Part shown: in pieces, positions 16,306-24,714 of the stretch | Layout of the letters: each line of letters starts with the position of its first letter | Numbering within the stretch: the stretch's first letter is position 1 | Assembly (NCBI RefSeq): GCF_023101665.1 | Contig: NZ_CP082161.1 | Span: forward strand, 4,216,001 to 4,280,000 | Reading direction: 5' to 3' | DNA length: 64,000 bases | Source of the DNA: Bradyrhizobium sp. 195 | GTDB taxonomy: Bacteria; Pseudomonadota; Alphaproteobacteria; Rhizobiales; Xanthobacteraceae | The notes under the pieces: model-generated | Told to the model about the DNA's origin: nothing | The model's database searches: none | Seen by the model: the letters and a program-made list of their open reading frames with translations, nothing else | Translations under genes and position numbers: made by a program

Positions 16306-17370
16306 CTAGCGCAACGGCATCGGCGGACGCACGATTGGTCCGTCGTCATCGGCAACGGCTTGAGTCGTGGTGACAGGTGCGGCCTGTGGCGGCGGCATCG
16401 CGGTAGCCTGCGACGGCGGCGGCGGAGGTGCGAGCGGCGCAGGCGAATAAGCCGGCATGTAAGTGTGCGACACGACCGGTTTCGGTTTGCGAACCGGTGG
16501 CGGTGACGGAGCGCGTGGCGGGGCCGCAGCAGTGCGTGCGCGCGGATCGACAGGCTTGACCTCAGCTGTCGGTTTCGGCGCGGGCGGCTTCGCCATCTCG
16601 CGCGCCATCTGCTCCTGTCCGGCCTTCAACTCGGCGATGTTGGCCTTGAGCTGCTCGATCTGCTGCGTCATCGCGGCGAGGTCGCGCGTCATCGATTGCA
16701 CCGCCTGTGCTGCATCGGACGACGATGTTGCCGCAGGCGCGGCGGCTGCAACCTGGGTCGCAGGCGGCGCTACAGGTTGATCGGCCGTTGGATCGACCGC
16801 CGCTTGTGCCGCAGGCGGGGCAGCTTGCTCCACGGGCGCTGCGGCCTGCGCGGCGGCGACCGGCGCGGTCTGCGACGTGGCGGTCAAGGATGTGGACGGC
16901 AGCAGCGACACCACGACCGGGGTCCATTCGGCGAGCATCTGTTTGGCGGTATCGCCGTGCTTCTCCCAGGCCACGGCGGCGGCTGCGCTTCCTCCCGCAA
17001 ACAGGAACGTGACGAATGCACCGCGCAGCCACCTGCCCACGGCAGATCGCTTCCGCGGGCCACTGCCATCGCTCGCTGCGACACGTATGGCCGTATCGAC
17101 AGAGGGTGGGGGCGCCGCCGGCGGCTCCGAGACAGGACTGAACCTGGGCTCCAGAGAGATTTTGCGCTCTAGCGAGAATTTGGGCTCCGGCGCAAATTTC
17201 GGTTCCGGACGCGTCGTGACGTCAGGCGCGAGCGCCGGCGCAACGCTGACGGGGCGCGAGGCCAGCACGATGTCGGGCGAAATCTGAATCGCGTCGTGCG
17301 GATCGTTGTCCTTGACCGTGTCCTTCACGATCTCATCGACGATTTGCTTAGGGTTCAGCGTCGCGAGCAT
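16306..17370 (-). CDS. Membrane-anchored Ala/Pro-rich coiled-coil protein
   Basis: A 354-residue hypothetical protein. An N-terminal disordered region with short KF..EPKFSLERKISLEPRF repeats runs to about residue 110. A single membrane helix follows (FVTFLFAGGSAAAAVAWE), then WTPVVVSLLP, an Ala/Pro/Gln stretch, a coiled coil near residues 225-260 (MTRDLAAMTQQIEQLKANIA) and a Pro-rich tail. The topology suggests a long extracytoplasmic arm. The gene at 34775-35789 has the same order of parts. No function is known. Confidence 0.75.
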   Translation of the reverse strand: MLATLNPKQIVDEIVKDTVKDNDPHDAIQISPDIVLASRPVSVAPALAPDVTTRPEPKFAPEPKFSLERKISLEPRFSPVSEPPAAPPPSVDTAIRVAASDGSGPRKRSAVGRWLRGAFVTFLFAGGSAAAAVAWEKHGDTAKQMLAEWTPVVVSLLPSTSLTATSQTAPVAAAQAAAPVEQAAPPAAQAAVDPTADQPVAPPATQVAAAAPAATSSSDAAQAVQSMTRDLAAMTQQIEQLKANIAELKAGQEQMAREMAKPPAPKPTAEVKPVDPRARTAAAPPRAPSPPPVRKPKPVVSHTYMPAYSPAPLAPPPPPSQATAMPPPQAAPVTTTQAVADDDGPIVRPPMPLR

Positions 17371-17680
17371 CGCAGCTCCTTTGAAGCCCAGATGTTTGAA
17401 ACCCGGGTGTTAAGTCCTGGTCGTCCGCATTGGCGCGAGCCGATCTGTTGAGGCGAGCCCCCCAAACTGACGAGCCCGGCCGATGACGCACGAGTCCAGC
17501 CGGGTTTGACCAAAGCAAGGCGAGGGGATGGAGATGATGCGACCCTCCCTTCGCCGTTTGTGGTGATGGAACCCACTTTGTCGAACACGCGCACGTGTTC
17601 CGCGCTGCCTTGTTTTCAGCACGATTTTGGCAGCATCTGGGGAGGCTGGGGGCGCTGCTATCCGCTATCGGGGGCCGGCG

Positions 17681-18334
17681 GTGCCAAGATCTTTAATCGC
17701 TTTGTTCGTTGTTGCCTTGCTGCCGCTGGGCGGCTGCATGCAGGCAACGCTTTCGCCGTCGACCGACGCGAGCATGACGCCGCGCGACCGGCAGTTGCTC
17801 GCGCATACGCCTTACGCGCAGGCGAACGTGCCGGAGCAATATCTCCGTCACGTCGTCGACTACCACCGCAAGGAGCAGCCGGGCACCATCCTCGTCGATA
17901 CCGACGCGCGCTACCTCTATTACGTGCTGCCGGAAGGCAAGGCGATCCGCTACGGCGTTGCGGTCGGCGAGGAAGCCATGGCGTTCTCCGGCGTCGCGCG
18001 GGTCGGCCGCTTGGCGGAATGGCCGGACTGGGTTCCGACGGCAGATATCCAGGCGCGGCTTGGACCGTATCCGGCGCGCGTTCCCGGCGGTCCCGCCAAT
18101 CCGTTGGGCGCGCGCGGCATCTATCTCTATGCCGGCAACAAGGACACGCTCTACCGCATCCACGGCACCAACCAGCCGGAATATATTGGGCAAGCGATCT
18201 CGTCAGGGTGCATCCGCATGCGCAACGAGGACGTGATCGATCTGTACGACCGGGTGAAGCTCAATTCGATGGTCGTGGTGCTGCCGCCCGGACAGAACGC
18301 GCAGGCCGAGACCGGCTCGCGCTGGCGCGGGTGA
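17681..18334 (+). CDS. L,D-transpeptidase (YkuD domain) lipoprotein
   Basis: A roughly 217-residue periplasmic enzyme that forms 3-3 cross-links in peptidoglycan or attaches proteins to it. The catalytic site is IHGTNQPEYIGQAISSGCIRM, with His and Cys as expected. The GTG at 17681 gives a short lipoprotein signal with lipobox LPLGGC; an in-frame ATG at 17627 would add 18 residues and is the alternative. The family domain begins at PGTILVDTDARYLYY. It is the second YkuD-like enzyme of the window, after the partial gene at the left edge. Confidence 0.88.
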   Translation: MPRSLIALFVVALLPLGGCMQATLSPSTDASMTPRDRQLLAHTPYAQANVPEQYLRHVVDYHRKEQPGTILVDTDARYLYYVLPEGKAIRYGVAVGEEAMAFSGVARVGRLAEWPDWVPTADIQARLGPYPARVPGGPANPLGARGIYLYAGNKDTLYRIHGTNQPEYIGQAISSGCIRMRNEDVIDLYDRVKLNSMVVVLPPGQNAQAETGSRWRG

Positions 18335-18383
18335 GCCAAGTTTACGCCAGCGCGCTAGTCCTCGCGCGCGGGCCCCTCTCGTC

Positions 18384-18818
18384 CTAATTCTCAGGCCGAG
18401 CGATTCGCCATTGCAGCGTCGTCGCGTTGCCGTTGGCATCGCCCGGCGTCTTGTCGGCGGCCGAGGTGTAGAGCGGGCGGTAGCGGTATGCCCACATCCT
18501 GCTGCCGTCGTCGCGGCTGATCACGGTGAAGTCGCCGATGGCCCTGGCGTCGGTCGTTGCGGGCAATGGCACCCAGCTCTCGGTGCACTTGCCGTTGCAG
18601 TTCGACGATTTGCCGGTGGTATCGCGCTCGTAATAATAGAGCGTCATGCCCTTGAGATCGACGAGCTTGGGACCCTGCTTGGTAATGACCACCTTCGCCG
18701 GTGCGGTCGTTGCCTCGGGCTTGGGCGGAGGAGGGGCATCGCCGCCGCCATGGCCGTTTGCGAGCGCATGTCCGGTCGAGAGCGCGAGGGCCGCGGCCAC
18801 AACGAGGAACCTCAACAT
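18384..18818 (-). CDS. Secreted COG4315-type repeat protein (Lipoprotein_15)
   Basis: A 144-residue exported protein. A signal peptide (MLRFLVVAAALALSTGHALA) and a Pro-rich linker lead into the Lipoprotein_15/COG4315 domain: LVDLKGMTLYYYERDTTGKSSNCNGKCTESWVPL, with the paired cysteines characteristic of the family. The role is unknown. GGGGGG precedes the ATG. A TTAA-N7-TTAAC box lies 22 bp upstream of the start. Confidence 0.82.
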   Translation of the reverse strand: MLRFLVVAAALALSTGHALANGHGGGDAPPPPKPEATTAPAKVVITKQGPKLVDLKGMTLYYYERDTTGKSSNCNGKCTESWVPLPATTDARAIGDFTVISRDDGSRMWAYRYRPLYTSAADKTPGDANGNATTLQWRIARPEN

Positions 18819-18840
18819 CCGAACCCCCCAAACCGCAAAG

Positions 18841-18855
18841 TTAATCGCGCGTTAA
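18841..18855 (-). promoter_or_regulatory. CtrA-like box upstream of the COG4315 gene
   Basis: On the minus strand the sequence reads TTAA-CGCGCGA-TTAA followed by C, matching the CtrA consensus fully. It is only 22 bp before the ATG of the gene ending at 18384, so it could act as activator site for a near-leaderless transcript or as a repressor site. Confidence 0.4.
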
Positions 18856-18938
18856 GCGCAGAATGTTGCCGACCCTAACAGCCGAAGGTTAGTTCCTGGT
18901 TTCGGAGGGCTGCGACAATTGCGTACAAAAATACCGGA

Positions 18939-19403
18939 TCATGTCTGCATGTCGCGGAGCGGCGCGCGGCTCAGATCGTTGCCGGCCGCAATCGTCTTGC
19001 GCAGCAGCCGCATCAATTCCTCGCTCTCCTTCGCGCTGAGGCCACGCAGCATGATGCGCTGCGCCGATTCCACGGCCGGCGTGATCTTCCGCAGCGTGCG
19101 CCGGCCCTCGTCGGTAACCTCGAGCTCGCGGGCGCGGCGGTCGCGGCTGGAGGCGCGGCGCTCGACCAGCTTCTTCTGCACCAGGCGATCAATCACGCCG
19201 GTGATGGTGGTGCGGTCATAGGCGATCAATCCTGCGAGCGTCACCTGGTCGAGCCCCGGATTGGCCTTGATGGTCGCGAGCGCGGCATATTGCACCGGCG
19301 TCAGGTCGAAGCCGGCATCTTCGACTTCGGCCAGAAACACGGCGACCGCGATCTGCTGGAACCGGCGCGCCAGATGCCCGGGCATGTCGTTGTTGTCTTT
19401 CAC
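18939..19403 (-). CDS. MarR family regulator (MobR-like)
   Basis: A 154-residue repressor. The GTG at 19403 is preferred because GGAG lies six bases upstream; the frame extends to a TTG at 19445 that would fall inside the divergent promoter. The winged helix reads LTPVQYAALATIKANPGLDQVTLAGLIAYDRTTITGVIDRLVQKKLVERR, with wing SRDRRARELEVTDEG. It is divergent from the FAD monooxygenase gene, the same arrangement as mobR/mobA of Comamonas testosteroni, where MobR is released by 3-hydroxybenzoate. Confidence 0.85.
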   Translation of the reverse strand: MKDNNDMPGHLARRFQQIAVAVFLAEVEDAGFDLTPVQYAALATIKANPGLDQVTLAGLIAYDRTTITGVIDRLVQKKLVERRASSRDRRARELEVTDEGRRTLRKITPAVESAQRIMLRGLSAKESEELMRLLRKTIAAGNDLSRAPLRDMQT

Positions 19404-19438
19404 CGAATTCTCCGTTTGGACAAGGGCGGTGCGGATCG

Positions 19439-19467
19439 TTGACAAGTATACTGATCGTCAGCATACT
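19439..19467 (+). promoter_or_regulatory. Monooxygenase promoter with MarR operator
   Basis: TTGACA (19439-19444), 17 bases, then CATACT (19462-19467) form a good promoter for the gene at 19505. The inverted repeat GTATACTGA-TCG-TCAGCATAC (19446-19466, 8 of 9 positions symmetrical) fills the spacer and overlaps the -10 box, the expected place for repression by the divergent MarR protein. Confidence 0.7.
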
Positions 19468-19504
19468 GAGCAATATCAAAACAGAGCGTTGACGGGAGAG
19501 GTTC

Positions 19505-21427
19505 ATGCAATTCCATCTGAATGGATTTCAGCCGGGCGATCCCGAGATTGCCGATCCTGCCGAGCGCGTTCAGGCCTCTGGCGCAGCGGGCGCCGTGCCC
19601 GCCGAGGTCGATGTCCTTATCGTCGGCTGTGGCCCTGCGGGCCTCACGCTCGCCGCCCAGCTTGCGCAATTCCCCGACATCAAGACCTGCATCGTCGAGC
19701 AAAAGCCGGATCGGCTACTGGTCGGGCAGGCCGACGGCATCGCCTGCCGGACCATGGAGATGTTTCACGCCTATGGCTTCAGCGAGCGCGTGCTGAAGGA
19801 GGCCTATTGGGTCAACGAGACGACGTTCTGGAAGCCGGACGAACGCTCGCCCGAGACCATCATCCGGAGTGGCCGCGTGCAGGACGTCGAGGACGGGCTG
19901 TCCGAATTCCCGCACGTCATCCTCAACCAGGCGCGCATCCACGACGGCTTTCTCGACGTCATGCGCAAAGCGCCGGCCAAGCTGGAGCCCCATTACAGCC
20001 GCCGCCTGATCGACCTCGCGGTCGATCAGTCCGCGGGTGACGACCAACATGCCGTGACGGTGCGGCTCGAACGCGTCGATGCCGGGAACGAAGGAAAGAT
20101 GGAGACGATCAGGGCGTGTTATGTCGTTGGCTGCGATGGCGCCCGCAGCACGGTGCGCAAGTCGATCGGCCGCGAGCTGCACGGCGATTCCGCCAACCAC
20201 GCCTGGGGCGTGATGGACGTGCTGGCCGTGACCGATTTTCCGGACATTCGCTTCAAGTCGTTGATTCAGTCGGCGAAGGACGGCAGCCTGCTGATCATTC
20301 CTCGGGAAGGCGGTTACATGGTTCGCATCTATGTCGAGCTCGCCAAGCTCGAGGCCGGCGAACGCGTCGCGAACCGCAACATCACCGCCGACGAAGTGAT
20401 CGCGAAAGCACAACGGATCCTGAAGCCGCATACGCTCGAGGTGAAAGAGATCGCCTGGTGGTCGGTCTACGAGATCGGCCAGCGCCTAACCGACAAGTTC
20501 GACGACGTGCCGGAGGGCGAGGTCGCCAGCCGCCTGCCGCGCATGTTCATCGCCGGCGATGCCTGCCATACCCACAGCCCGAAGGCGGGGCAGGGCATGA
20601 ATGTCTCGATGCAGGACGCATTCAATCTTGGCTGGAAGCTCGCCGCGGTGCTGCGCAAGCAATGCGTCCCACAGCTGTTGCATTCCTATTCCGCGGAGCG
20701 CCAGGCGGTCGCCAAGGAGCTGATCGATTTCGATCGCGAATGGGCGGGAATTCTCGCCTCCGCCGCCAAGACCGGCGGCGCCGATGCCGTCAAGACGCAG
20801 GACTATTTCGTCAGGCACGGCCGCTACACCGCCGGCACGGCCACGCATTACAGCCCGTCGCTTCTCACCGGTGCGGCGTCGCATCAGCACCTCGCGCAAG
20901 GCCTCATCATCGGCAAGCGCTTCCATTCCGCCCCGGTGATCCGGCTTGCCGATGCAAAGCCGGTCCATCTCGGTCATGCCGCGCAGGCCGACGGCCGTTT
21001 CCGCATCTATGCGTTTTCGCCCGCCGAAGATCCTGTCGCCGCAGGCTCGGCCATTCGCGCGCTGTGCAATTTCCTCGCCGAGGTCAGGGAGTCGCCGGTC
21101 CGGCGATATACGCCTGACGGCGCCGACATCGACAGCGTGATCGATCTGCGCGCGGTGTTCCAGCAGGGCCATCGCGATCTCGCCATCGAGGCGATGCCGC
21201 CACTGCTGCTCCCGCGCAAGGGGCGCTTTGGTTTGTGCGACTACGAAAAGATGTTCTGTCCGGACCTCAAGAGCGGCCACGACGTTTTCGCAATGCGCGG
21301 TATCGATCGGACAGCCGGCTGCATGGTCGTGGTGCGGCCCGATCAGTATGTTGCGACCGTGGTGCCGCTCGATGATTTCGCCGGGCTAGCATCGTATTTC
21401 GACGCGTTCATGTTGCGGCTCAAATGA
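19505..21427 (+). CDS. FAD-binding aromatic monooxygenase (3-hydroxybenzoate 4-monooxygenase-like)
   Basis: A 640-residue flavoprotein hydroxylase. The FAD dinucleotide motif is VGCGPAGLTLA at residues 40-50, the DG motif is GCDGARSTVRKS near 210, and the GD motif is FIAGDACHTHSPKAGQGMN near 350. A C-terminal thioredoxin-like domain of about 200 residues follows, as in phenol hydroxylase. Length and order fit MobA (about 639 residues), which converts 3-hydroxybenzoate to protocatechuate with NADPH and O2. GGGAGAGG precedes the ATG. The exact phenolic substrate is inferred from the MobR/MobA-like arrangement. Confidence 0.87.
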   Translation: MQFHLNGFQPGDPEIADPAERVQASGAAGAVPAEVDVLIVGCGPAGLTLAAQLAQFPDIKTCIVEQKPDRLLVGQADGIACRTMEMFHAYGFSERVLKEAYWVNETTFWKPDERSPETIIRSGRVQDVEDGLSEFPHVILNQARIHDGFLDVMRKAPAKLEPHYSRRLIDLAVDQSAGDDQHAVTVRLERVDAGNEGKMETIRACYVVGCDGARSTVRKSIGRELHGDSANHAWGVMDVLAVTDFPDIRFKSLIQSAKDGSLLIIPREGGYMVRIYVELAKLEAGERVANRNITADEVIAKAQRILKPHTLEVKEIAWWSVYEIGQRLTDKFDDVPEGEVASRLPRMFIAGDACHTHSPKAGQGMNVSMQDAFNLGWKLAAVLRKQCVPQLLHSYSAERQAVAKELIDFDREWAGILASAAKTGGADAVKTQDYFVRHGRYTAGTATHYSPSLLTGAASHQHLAQGLIIGKRFHSAPVIRLADAKPVHLGHAAQADGRFRIYAFSPAEDPVAAGSAIRALCNFLAEVRESPVRRYTPDGADIDSVIDLRAVFQQGHRDLAIEAMPPLLLPRKGRFGLCDYEKMFCPDLKSGHDVFAMRGIDRTAGCMVVVRPDQYVATVVPLDDFAGLASYFDAFMLRLK

Positions 21428-21582
21428 CGGTTCGGGAGCGTCGCTTGCGCGCCGCTCGATGAACGGCGGATGAATATTGAACCGCGCGTAGCGTGCGTTT
21501 CATTCTTTCGGCGGATGAGATCTCCGCACACGGAACGCCTGTTCCGATTGCGCGTTCCGACTCGAAAGAGGAGGAACACGCC

Positions 21583-21921
21583 ATGAAATTCAAGACCGTT
21601 TTACTTGCCGCATTGCTGCTCGCGCCAACGGCCGCATTGGCCGCGCCGGGCATCGTCACCGTCTCGACCGGCTTGCGCGCCGGGCCGGGTACGGGTTTTC
21701 CGCTGGTTGATCGCATCCCCGAGGGCGCCCGCGTCAACATCCATGGCTGCCTGCGCGGCAATGCCTGGTGCGACGTCAGCTTCTCAGACGATCGCGGCTG
21801 GGTGTCGTCGCAATATCTCGAATATCTCTATCGCACCACTATGGCGGACGTTCCTGGTATCGACGCCACGCCTATTGGAATAATTACTGGAGCTCGCATC
21901 AGAGCGTCGCGACGCGGATGA
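21583..21921 (+). CDS. Secreted SH3-domain protein, frameshifted
   Basis: The frame begins with a signal peptide (MKFKTVLLAALLLAPTAALA) and a bacterial SH3 domain (VSTGLRAGPGTGFPLVDRIP, VNIHGCLRGNAWCDVSFSDDRGWVSSQYLEYLYR). GAGGAA precedes the ATG. After YLEYLYR the frame runs into 28 residues of unrelated sequence and stops at 21921, while the neighbouring frame carries an Arg/Ala-rich continuation. I recall full-length Bradyrhizobium homologues with an aromatic, Tyr/Trp-rich stretch here, so a deletion plus frameshift near 21830 is likely. Confidence 0.65.
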   Translation: MKFKTVLLAALLLAPTAALAAPGIVTVSTGLRAGPGTGFPLVDRIPEGARVNIHGCLRGNAWCDVSFSDDRGWVSSQYLEYLYRTTMADVPGIDATPIGIITGARIRASRRG

Positions 21922-22472
21922 CGATTGATCCGCGCGCGGCCCGGATCGGTCGCGCAGCAACGCGCGACGCGGCGATCGCACTCGAACGCAGTGGCGTGCG
22001 CGGCAAGGGTGGGGCGGCGATCTCCGGACGTGATCTCAGGACGGCGCGGCCGGACGCTGCCATCACCAAGCGCGATGCTGCGATTGCGGCCGACCGGACT
22101 CGCGCCGGCCGCAGCGAGCGCATCGCGAATGAGCGCACTGCCGTGCAGACCCGTAGCCCGCGCGAGGCCCAAGGGCGCATGATGCACGACCATGCTGCGA
22201 GCCGCGCCGCCGTGCGCGCGCAGCCGATGACGCGTGCGAATGAGGCGCCGCGCGTGTCGGCCGCGCCTGCGGCTCGACCTGCGATGCCCCACGTCGCTCG
22301 GCCGAATGTCAGCCACGGTTCGCCGATGAATGCCCGGGCGCAGATGCCGGCGCCGCGCGCGGCGGCACCTGCAGTGCCGCACCCCGGCGGCGGCGCTTCC
22401 CACATCAACGCCGCGCCCCGTGGCGGCGGTGCACCGGCCGGCGGCCCCGGCGGCGGCCATCAGAAGCACTAG
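21834..22472 (+). pseudogene. Detached C-terminal part of the SH3-domain protein
   Basis: From about 21834 the other frame reads HHYGGRSWYRRHAYWNNYW then ATRMTIDPRAARIGRAA and continues to 22472 as an Arg/Ala/Pro-rich tail ending in GGAPAGGPGGGHQKH. It has no ribosome site or good start of its own and overlaps the stop of the SH3 part, as expected for the second half of one gene after a frameshift. Programmed frameshifting is a less likely alternative, as no slippery heptamer was noticed at the junction. Confidence 0.55.
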
Positions 22473-22482
22473 CGTAGCCAGG

Positions 22483-22514
22483 AAAGCCCGGCCCTCGTGC
22501 CGGGCTTTTCTTTG
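22483..22514 (+). terminator. Rho-independent terminator
   Basis: AAAGCCCGGC and GCCGGGCTTT pair around CCTCGT, followed by TCTTTG. It lies 11 bp after the end of the SH3-gene remnant, showing that the downstream half belongs to the same original transcript. Confidence 0.8.
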
Positions 22515-22632
22515 CCAAGCTCGAGGTCGCGACAATTTAAGTCGGTTTTTCGCGGACAGATTTCATCGATCGTAACATGTCTACCCAAAGCTGTAAGCAT
22601 CCACTCGGGGCAGCGGGGCACGGGAGGATGAC

Positions 22633-22911
22633 ATGAGACAGAGCCAGGCGGAGTCGCGCCGCCAAAATGTCGCGAAGCGTTCGATGACGAAAGAGGCCAA
22701 ACAACTGACCGGCCTGATTGCCGGATTACGGGAATCCCTCAAAGGGATCCAAAAGGAACGGACGAGCACGAAGCTCACCGGCGCCGAGATGGGTATGCTC
22801 GACGAGCGCCGCAACAACCTGCTGCTCACCATCGCAGCCCTCGACGATCGCCTCTCGGCCGTGCAGGGGCTGATTGATCTCGGTCGCCCCCACATCATCC
22901 GCGTGCACTAG
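22633..22911 (+). CDS. Small helical hypothetical protein
   Basis: A 92-residue charged protein (MRQSQAESRRQNVAKRSMTKEAKQL..., LDERRNNLLLTIAALDDRLSAVQGL) with predicted long helices and no signal or membrane segment. GGGAGG lies directly ahead of the ATG, which supports real expression. No domain was recognised. The stretch 22515-22632 upstream has no other gene. Confidence 0.65.
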   Translation: MRQSQAESRRQNVAKRSMTKEAKQLTGLIAGLRESLKGIQKERTSTKLTGAEMGMLDERRNNLLLTIAALDDRLSAVQGLIDLGRPHIIRVH

Positions 22912-23179
22912 CGGAGCTCGGGCATGGGGCGATAGGTTCCGTTGCCGATGTGACGGGCCGTCCCGGCGGCGGACCCAGCACGAATCCAGTCGGCCCTATG
23001 CCGTCGCAGGCGGGGCAAGCCTGCGACGGATGGAAATCGCATTCCCGTGGGGCACGCCGTTGCCGGCCGCCAGCGCTATGCTTTGCGGATGGCATCAAAT
23101 TGCCACGCTCCCGGCGAATTGCCGCCAAAGCCCGCTGCCACGAGGAGGCTGGGTGCAGGGCGACGCAAGGGGATGCGAA

Positions 23180-23359
23180 TTGGCCTACAAAATGGTCGCA
23201 GAACGCGACAACGAGAAGTACAGTTTCGCTCGCGAGAGCCGGCTGCTCATCGTGGCGAAGGCGAAGGTGTGGGCGAGCGAGGGGTGGCGGGTCGTCATCA
23301 CCGATCAGGACGGCAAGGCCTACGCACCGCCCGAATTCGATCAGCTGTCAGCGGCGTGA
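23180..23359 (+). CDS. Small conserved hypothetical protein, TTG start
   Basis: A 59-residue protein: (L)AYKMVAERDNEKYSFARE, RLLIVAKAKVWASEGWRVVIT, DQDGKAYAPPEFDQLS. The TTG at 23180 is chosen because AAGGGG lies seven bases upstream and the family I recall from Bradyrhizobium begins at this Ala-Tyr-Lys-Met. The frame extends upstream to 22874 but with poor coding character. Beta-alpha-beta composition suggests a compact soluble domain. Function unknown. Confidence 0.6.
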   Translation: MAYKMVAERDNEKYSFARESRLLIVAKAKVWASEGWRVVITDQDGKAYAPPEFDQLSAA

Positions 23360-23386
23360 CCTCAGGACGGGGCGAGGGGGCGACAT

Positions 23387-23755
23387 TTGACATCACTGTT
23401 TCGGCCGGGGCGCGACCGGATCGTGCCCGTGATGACTTTTGCAGCCGCCGCCATCGTTCTGACGGTGACGGTTGCAGCCGCGCAAAATCTCGATGCCGGC
23501 AAGTCACCCGCCAAGCTCTTCGCTGACGGCTGTGCGAGCTGCCATCGCAGTCCGCGCGGCCTCGCCAAGGGCCGCTTCAGCCTGACGTTGTCCTGGTTCC
23601 TGAAGGACCATTACGCGACCAGCTCGGACTCGGCCAAGATGCTTGCCGCCTATCTGGAATCGGTCGACGAGCCGCCGCCGCGCGCCGCGGCCAAGTCCGC
23701 CAAGAAGCCCGCGCGATCCGCGCCGCGTCCGTCCAAGCCGGTGCAGAGCCAGTAG
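23387..23755 (+). CDS. Small monoheme cytochrome c-like protein
   Basis: A 122-residue exported protein with a TTG start preceded by GAGGGGG. One hydrophobic N-terminal helix (VMTFAAAAIVLTVTVAAAQ) acts as signal or anchor. The heme-binding motif CASCH is present in LFADGCASCHRSPRG; a Met ligand could be the one in SDSAKMLAAYL. The tail is Lys/Pro/Ala-rich (AAKSAKKPARSAPRPSKP). It may be a periplasmic electron carrier, but its partner is not visible nearby. Confidence 0.72.
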   Translation: MTSLFRPGRDRIVPVMTFAAAAIVLTVTVAAAQNLDAGKSPAKLFADGCASCHRSPRGLAKGRFSLTLSWFLKDHYATSSDSAKMLAAYLESVDEPPPRAAAKSAKKPARSAPRPSKPVQSQ

Positions 23756-23764
23756 CTTGCTCCG

Positions 23765-24334
23765 CTAACCGCGCCGATAGGTCTGCGTGAGCAGCCGTGC
23801 GTGCACGGCGCGCAGCTCGGCGCTCATGCGCGTCTGTCCCGTCGTGACATAGGAGAGCCAGGCGCCGTCGGCGGCCAGACGCACCATTTGCAGATCGGGC
23901 GCGCCGTCGGTCGTGCGATGACGCTTCAGGCGCGCCTTGATCCAGTCGTTCCAGAGCCGGCGCAGCGGCGGATCGGTGACGACGACCATGCTCAATGCCG
24001 CCCATGGGGTCGCAAAGCCAAACGCCTTGCCCGTGAACACCGCATTCACATAGGCCCGCGTGAAGCTGCCGCGTGGCTTCGGATCGGCTTCAACTGCGGC
24101 GTCGATTTCGGCATCGACGCGGGCCAGGAGGTCGGCAAACAGGCCCTCGATCAGCGCCTGCTTGCTGCCAAAGTGGTGAAACAGCCCGCCCTTGGTGACG
24201 CCGGCCGCCGCTGCGACCGCCTGCACCGTGACACCGGCGACGCCGTGGTCCATGGCGATTGCAGCGGCCTGGTCGAGCAGGGCGCGCCGAACCTGCTCGG
24301 GCTGCTTGGCGCGGGTGTAGCGGTTTTCCGGCAT
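23765..24334 (-). CDS. TetR family transcriptional regulator
   Basis: A 189-residue repressor. The HTH reads ALLDQAAAIAMDHGVAGVTVQAVAAAAGVTKGGLFHHFGSKQALIEG, and the C-terminal region (FGFATPWAALSMVVVTDPPLRRLW) fits the TetR group with a short ligand domain. Its ATG overlaps the stop of the SMR pump gene as TGATG, so the two are co-translated. It probably represses its own operon through the palindrome at 24701. Confidence 0.88.
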   Translation of the reverse strand: MPENRYTRAKQPEQVRRALLDQAAAIAMDHGVAGVTVQAVAAAAGVTKGGLFHHFGSKQALIEGLFADLLARVDAEIDAAVEADPKPRGSFTRAYVNAVFTGKAFGFATPWAALSMVVVTDPPLRRLWNDWIKARLKRHRTTDGAPDLQMVRLAADGAWLSYVTTGQTRMSAELRAVHARLLTQTYRRG

Positions 24335-24678
24335 CAATGCGCCGTGGTCTGCGAGAACAGGTTGATGATCACGACCCCTGATACGATCAGCGCGATTCCG
24401 ACGAAGGCCGCGGCGTCCAGCATCTGACGAAACAGCACGAAGGAGACGGTGGCGGTCAGGATGATGCCGACCCCGCCCCAGATCGCATAGGCGATGCTCA
24501 AGGGGATGACGCGGATCGCGACCGACAGCGCGTAGAACGAGGCGACATAAAACAGCACCATGGCCAGCGTCGGCCACGGGCGGGTGAACTGCGCGGATTG
24601 CTGCAGGAAGGCCGATGCCGTGACCTCGAAGATGATGGCGAGGGCGAGCGCTGCGTAGGCATTGAAGGCGGAGGTCAT
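24334..24678 (-). CDS. Small multidrug resistance (SMR) family efflux transporter
   Basis: A 114-residue four-helix membrane protein of the EmrE/SugE group. The essential Glu of helix 1 is present (ALAIIFEVTASAFLQQS), as is YAIWGGVGI in helix 3. Such dimeric proton antiporters export cationic drugs or guanidinium-like compounds. The ATG at 24678 opens helix 1 immediately. It is the first gene of a two-gene operon with its own TetR regulator. Confidence 0.9.
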   Translation of the reverse strand: MTSAFNAYAALALAIIFEVTASAFLQQSAQFTRPWPTLAMVLFYVASFYALSVAIRVIPLSIAYAIWGGVGIILTATVSFVLFRQMLDAAAFVGIALIVSGVVIINLFSQTTAH

Positions 24679-24700
24679 GGTCAGCCCGGGGCGAAGAAAG

Positions 24701-24714
24701 ATACCGCGCGGTAT
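24701..24714. promoter_or_regulatory. Perfect palindromic operator of the SMR-TetR operon
   Basis: ATACCGCGCGGTAT is a perfect 14-bp palindrome 22 bp upstream of the SMR start. ATAC-N6-GTAT sites are typical of TetR repressors of efflux pumps. Binding by the operon's own TetR protein is inferred. Confidence 0.6.
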
